Position numbers and translations under genes: made by a program. From positions 1 to 46,895 of the forward strand of contig JASJCJ010000060.1 in assembly GCA_030066045.1 (NCBI GenBank): a DNA stretch of 46,895 bases, given 5' to 3'. This DNA is from Calothrix sp. MO_167.B12 (GTDB lineage: Bacteria; Cyanobacteriota; Cyanobacteriia; Cyanobacteriales; Nostocaceae). Under the pieces are notes generated by a model. It was not told the DNA's origin, searched no databases, and saw nothing but the letters and a program-made list of their open reading frames with translations. Of this stretch, positions 45,172 through 46,895 are shown piece by piece; position 1 is the first letter of the stretch, and every line of letters starts with the position of its first letter.

Positions 45172-45670
45172 TTTTAATTAAACATAGATAAAAATAGATA
45201 AAAATCCTAGGTTTTTACCTATGTTTTTCTGTAGCCATTGATTCAGTTTATCAAATCGGTTCTTATTTTAGACTGTGTTTTGAAAAGTCCACTACCCCCC
45301 GGGTAAGTAAAGTTTCGGGAGAGCGATCGCAAAAAGAATCACCAGTTCTGGTATTTAATATTTAGTTTATAAATTAGCTTTAATCATTATGAAGCGGTGG
45401 AGAGAACCATCGACAAAAAAGATAATTTATACTTTTAGATATACCAAACTCTTTTTTCTTTGGTATATCTAGACTAGATATGGTAGCTCATTAACAGAGA
45501 TAAAATTCAGAATATTTCTGAATAGACACACTTTTTAATAAAGCTTTACTTTTATTCTATTGACCCCTATGAGCTTCATCTTTTAAGCTGAGGTTTGAGA
45601 GCAAATGAAATAGAATCTAGTAAAGTTTATTAATGATCATTATTAAAAGTTTAGCTTAAGGATTTTTAGT
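45172..45670. other. Intergenic region upstream of the CpcL gene
   Basis: About 500 bp: a hairpin at 45182-45228, a HIP1 site at 45322-45331, and then AT-rich DNA likely to contain the linker gene's promoter. No gene seen. Confidence 0.5.
45182..45228 (+). terminator. Hairpin with T run after the LabA-like gene
   Basis: ACATAGATAAAAA pairs with TTTTTACCTATGT (one mismatch), followed by TTTT. AT-rich stem, so of moderate strength. Confidence 0.55.
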
Positions 45671-46405
45671 GTGTCTATTCCTTTATTAACTTACTCTCCT
45701 TCATCCCAAAATCAGCGCGTTGCTGGTTATGAAATTACAGGTGAAGAGCAACCTAGAATTTACTCCCAGGAAACACTACTCAATTATCAAGAAATTGATA
45801 AGTTGATTTGGGCTGCATATTACCAAATTTTTCACGAGCAACAGATGTTAGCTAGTAACCGCCAGACATTTCTGGAATCCCAGCTAAAATCTGGTCAAAT
45901 TACAGTGAAGGAGTTTATTCAGGGATTAGCCACCTCTGATCCATTCCGGCGACTCAACTACGAAAGCAATAATAATTATCGCTTTGTAGAATTATGTATT
46001 CAGAGGATTTTGGGTCGTAATGTTTATGATGAGCGCGAAAAACTTGCTTGGTCAATAGTGCTTGCAACTAAAGGCTTAGAGGGCTTTATCAAAGCTTTAC
46101 TAGATAGTGAAGAGTATCTCCAGAACTTTGGTGAGCAAACAGTTCCTTACCAAAGACGAAGGATTTTACCCCAACGAGGCCAAGGAGAATTACCTTTTGC
46201 GCGGATGCCTCGTTATGGAGAAGACTACCGCGATAAATTGCCATTTCCCAGTGGATATGCCCGTCAACCGTTCAGATTCCGGACTTTTATCCAAAGTTCT
46301 GATTGGTCAGTTATTTCTTGGCTATTAATGTCTACTGCGGGGCTAATTAGTATCTTTGCTTGGTTAGCTATATCTGGTGGATTCTCAAATTTTGGTGGAT
46401 ATTAG
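45671..46405 (+). CDS. cpcL: Membrane-anchored phycobilisome rod linker CpcL (CpcG2-type)
   Basis: 244 aa. The N terminus SIPLLTYSPSSQNQRVAGYE is the hallmark of CpcG rod-core linkers, and the phycobilisome linker (PBS_linker) domain covers about 25-165 (DKLIWAAYYQIFHEQQM, FIQGLATSDPFRRL, YRFVELCIQRILGR). Unlike core-attached CpcG, it ends in a hydrophobic segment (about 213-234, SVISWLLMSTAGLISIFAWL), the mark of CpcL, which anchors rods to the thylakoid membrane and favours energy transfer to photosystem I. GTG start at 45671. It is not in a cpc operon here; a terminator follows. Confidence 0.92.
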   Translation: MSIPLLTYSPSSQNQRVAGYEITGEEQPRIYSQETLLNYQEIDKLIWAAYYQIFHEQQMLASNRQTFLESQLKSGQITVKEFIQGLATSDPFRRLNYESNNNYRFVELCIQRILGRNVYDEREKLAWSIVLATKGLEGFIKALLDSEEYLQNFGEQTVPYQRRRILPQRGQGELPFARMPRYGEDYRDKLPFPSGYARQPFRFRTFIQSSDWSVISWLLMSTAGLISIFAWLAISGGFSNFGGY

Positions 46406-46444
46406 GCAACAACACCAAAAACGAACGAAATCTAAATTATATTG

Positions 46445-46483
46445 GAGTGTGATATCCGTGGTAGATAGTCACACTCTTTTTTT
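46445..46483 (+). terminator. Rho-independent terminator of cpcL
   Basis: GAGTGTGA pairs with TCACACTC (8-bp perfect stem), followed by seven T. It lies 40 bp after the cpcL stop codon. Confidence 0.9.
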
Positions 46484-46605
46484 CATACTCCACTACGGGA
46501 GCATCCCAATTTTTGCAAAAGCCCGTAGGCTAAAGCCTGGGGCTACACGGACACAGTCCACCTGCGTGGACTAAAACTCTTATAGCCCATGTAGTTAAGA
46601 AAAAT

Positions 46606-46699
46606 GGTAGGTTGGGTTGAGCGATAGGGAAACCCAACAAAGCTTTACTGGTGTTGGGTTTCATTCTTCAACCCAACCTACACCTATTGCACTATTTTA
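46606..46699. mobile_element. GTAGGTTGGGTTGA-type miniature element, copy C (inverted)
   Basis: Begins GGTAGGTTGGGTTGAGCGAT and ends CAACCCAACCTACACC, then ATTGCACTATTTT. Reverse-complemented, it matches 10561-10680 closely, including TTTGTTGGGTTTCCCTATCG, but lacks an interior segment of about 37 bp. Confidence 0.65.
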
Positions 46700-46758
46700 A
46701 GCTTGCCACGCCACTACACCAGTTTTAGTGTTTAGCCTTAAATGAACTGTATTGTCTT

Positions 46759-46893
46759 TTGACGTACTCCCTGGGATAAATCCGCAGGGATTCTCAAAGG
46801 ATGTTACGAGGCAGGATAAATCCTTGCCTCTCCACCTTTTTTCCTGCTTCTTAGACTCTTAACTAGACTGTTACCAGTCCCCGTCAGAACGTC
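46759..46893 (-). mobile_element. Possible 3' end of an IS200/IS605-type tnpB element at the window edge
   Basis: On the minus strand an open frame runs in from the edge (46893 to the TAA at 46804-46806) with a basic stretch KSLRSRKKGGEARIYPAS. It is followed by GAGAATCCCTGCGGATTTAT and CCCAGGGAGTACGTCAA, a hairpin ending typical of IS605-type right ends in Nostocales. Only about 29 codons are visible, so neither the reading frame nor the product can be confirmed from this window. Confidence 0.4.
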
Positions 46894-46895
46894 TC

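Larger units (their letters stand above)
46406..46758. other. Intergenic region downstream of cpcL
   Basis: Terminator at 46445-46483, a GTAGGCTAAAGCCTGGGGCTAC-like spacer palindrome near 46524-46545, and copy C of the GTAGGTTGGGTTGA element at 46606-46699. No gene seen. Confidence 0.6.

Noticed and set aside
1-46895. CRISPR arrays
   Set aside because: All repeat arrays seen are direct tandem units of 7-16 bp without unique spacers of constant length.
1-46895. tRNA or rRNA genes
   Set aside because: No cloverleaf with a GGTTCGAATCC-like T arm was recognised in the intergenic stretches by eye; a tRNAscan run would settle it.

Overview
The window looks like chromosomal DNA from a filamentous cyanobacterium, probably of the heterocystous (Nostocales) type. 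The evidence is the frequent HIP1 octamer GCGATCGC (e.g. 722-729), cyanobacteria-restricted protein families (DUF3038/DUF4335, DUF2808, Ycf46, a CpcL-type phycobilisome linker, the three-gene pntA1-pntA2-pntB transhydrogenase), and long AT-rich intergenic stretches full of short tandem repeats and miniature inverted-repeat elements. No tRNA, rRNA or CRISPR array was seen.

Left part (0.77-10.3 kb): a co-directional sulfur-metabolism region on the plus strand. It holds an SLC13/TrkA-C permease (probably sulfate), ATP sulfurylase (sat), an Fe-S-type APS/PAPS reductase (cysH), a thioredoxin-fold protein, a YeiH-family transporter, a secreted DUF302 protein, a thioredoxin-reductase-like flavoprotein without the usual NADPH signature, an orphan OmpR-type response regulator and an ETHE1-type persulfide dioxygenase. 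Together they could take up and reduce sulfate and handle reduced sulfur or persulfides. The grouping, more than any one gene, is the interesting point.

10.7-12.5 kb (minus): an AT-rich two-gene cassette of an ABC/OLD-like AAA ATPase and a small protein with a D...ExK nuclease-like signature, resembling a phage-defence module. The ATPase is interrupted by one in-frame TAA between its Walker A part and its signature/Walker B part.

12.9-28.7 kb: mostly housekeeping. TPR lipoprotein, RNase D-like exonuclease, GuaB3, MutS2, the DUF3038-DUF4335 pair, a YiaA/B two-helix protein, an unrecognised 149-aa protein, and the pnt operon.

29.6-37.6 kb: DUF2808 protein, then the conserved cyanobacterial rpmH-rnpA-PH domain protein-yidC-jag-DUF177 cluster, followed by a Ycf46-like AAA ATPase and an SH3-domain protein. 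An IS200/IS605-like end remnant sits between yidC and jag.

39-46.9 kb: an unrecognised 184-aa protein, hisC, a YqiA-like esterase and glutathione reductase (all three minus strand), a small membrane protein, a LabA/NYN protein, and a membrane-anchored phycobilisome linker (CpcL). The right edge carries what looks like the 3' end of another IS605-type element.

Several repeat families recur across the window and some supply stop codons or leader sequence to neighbouring genes; these are listed separately.
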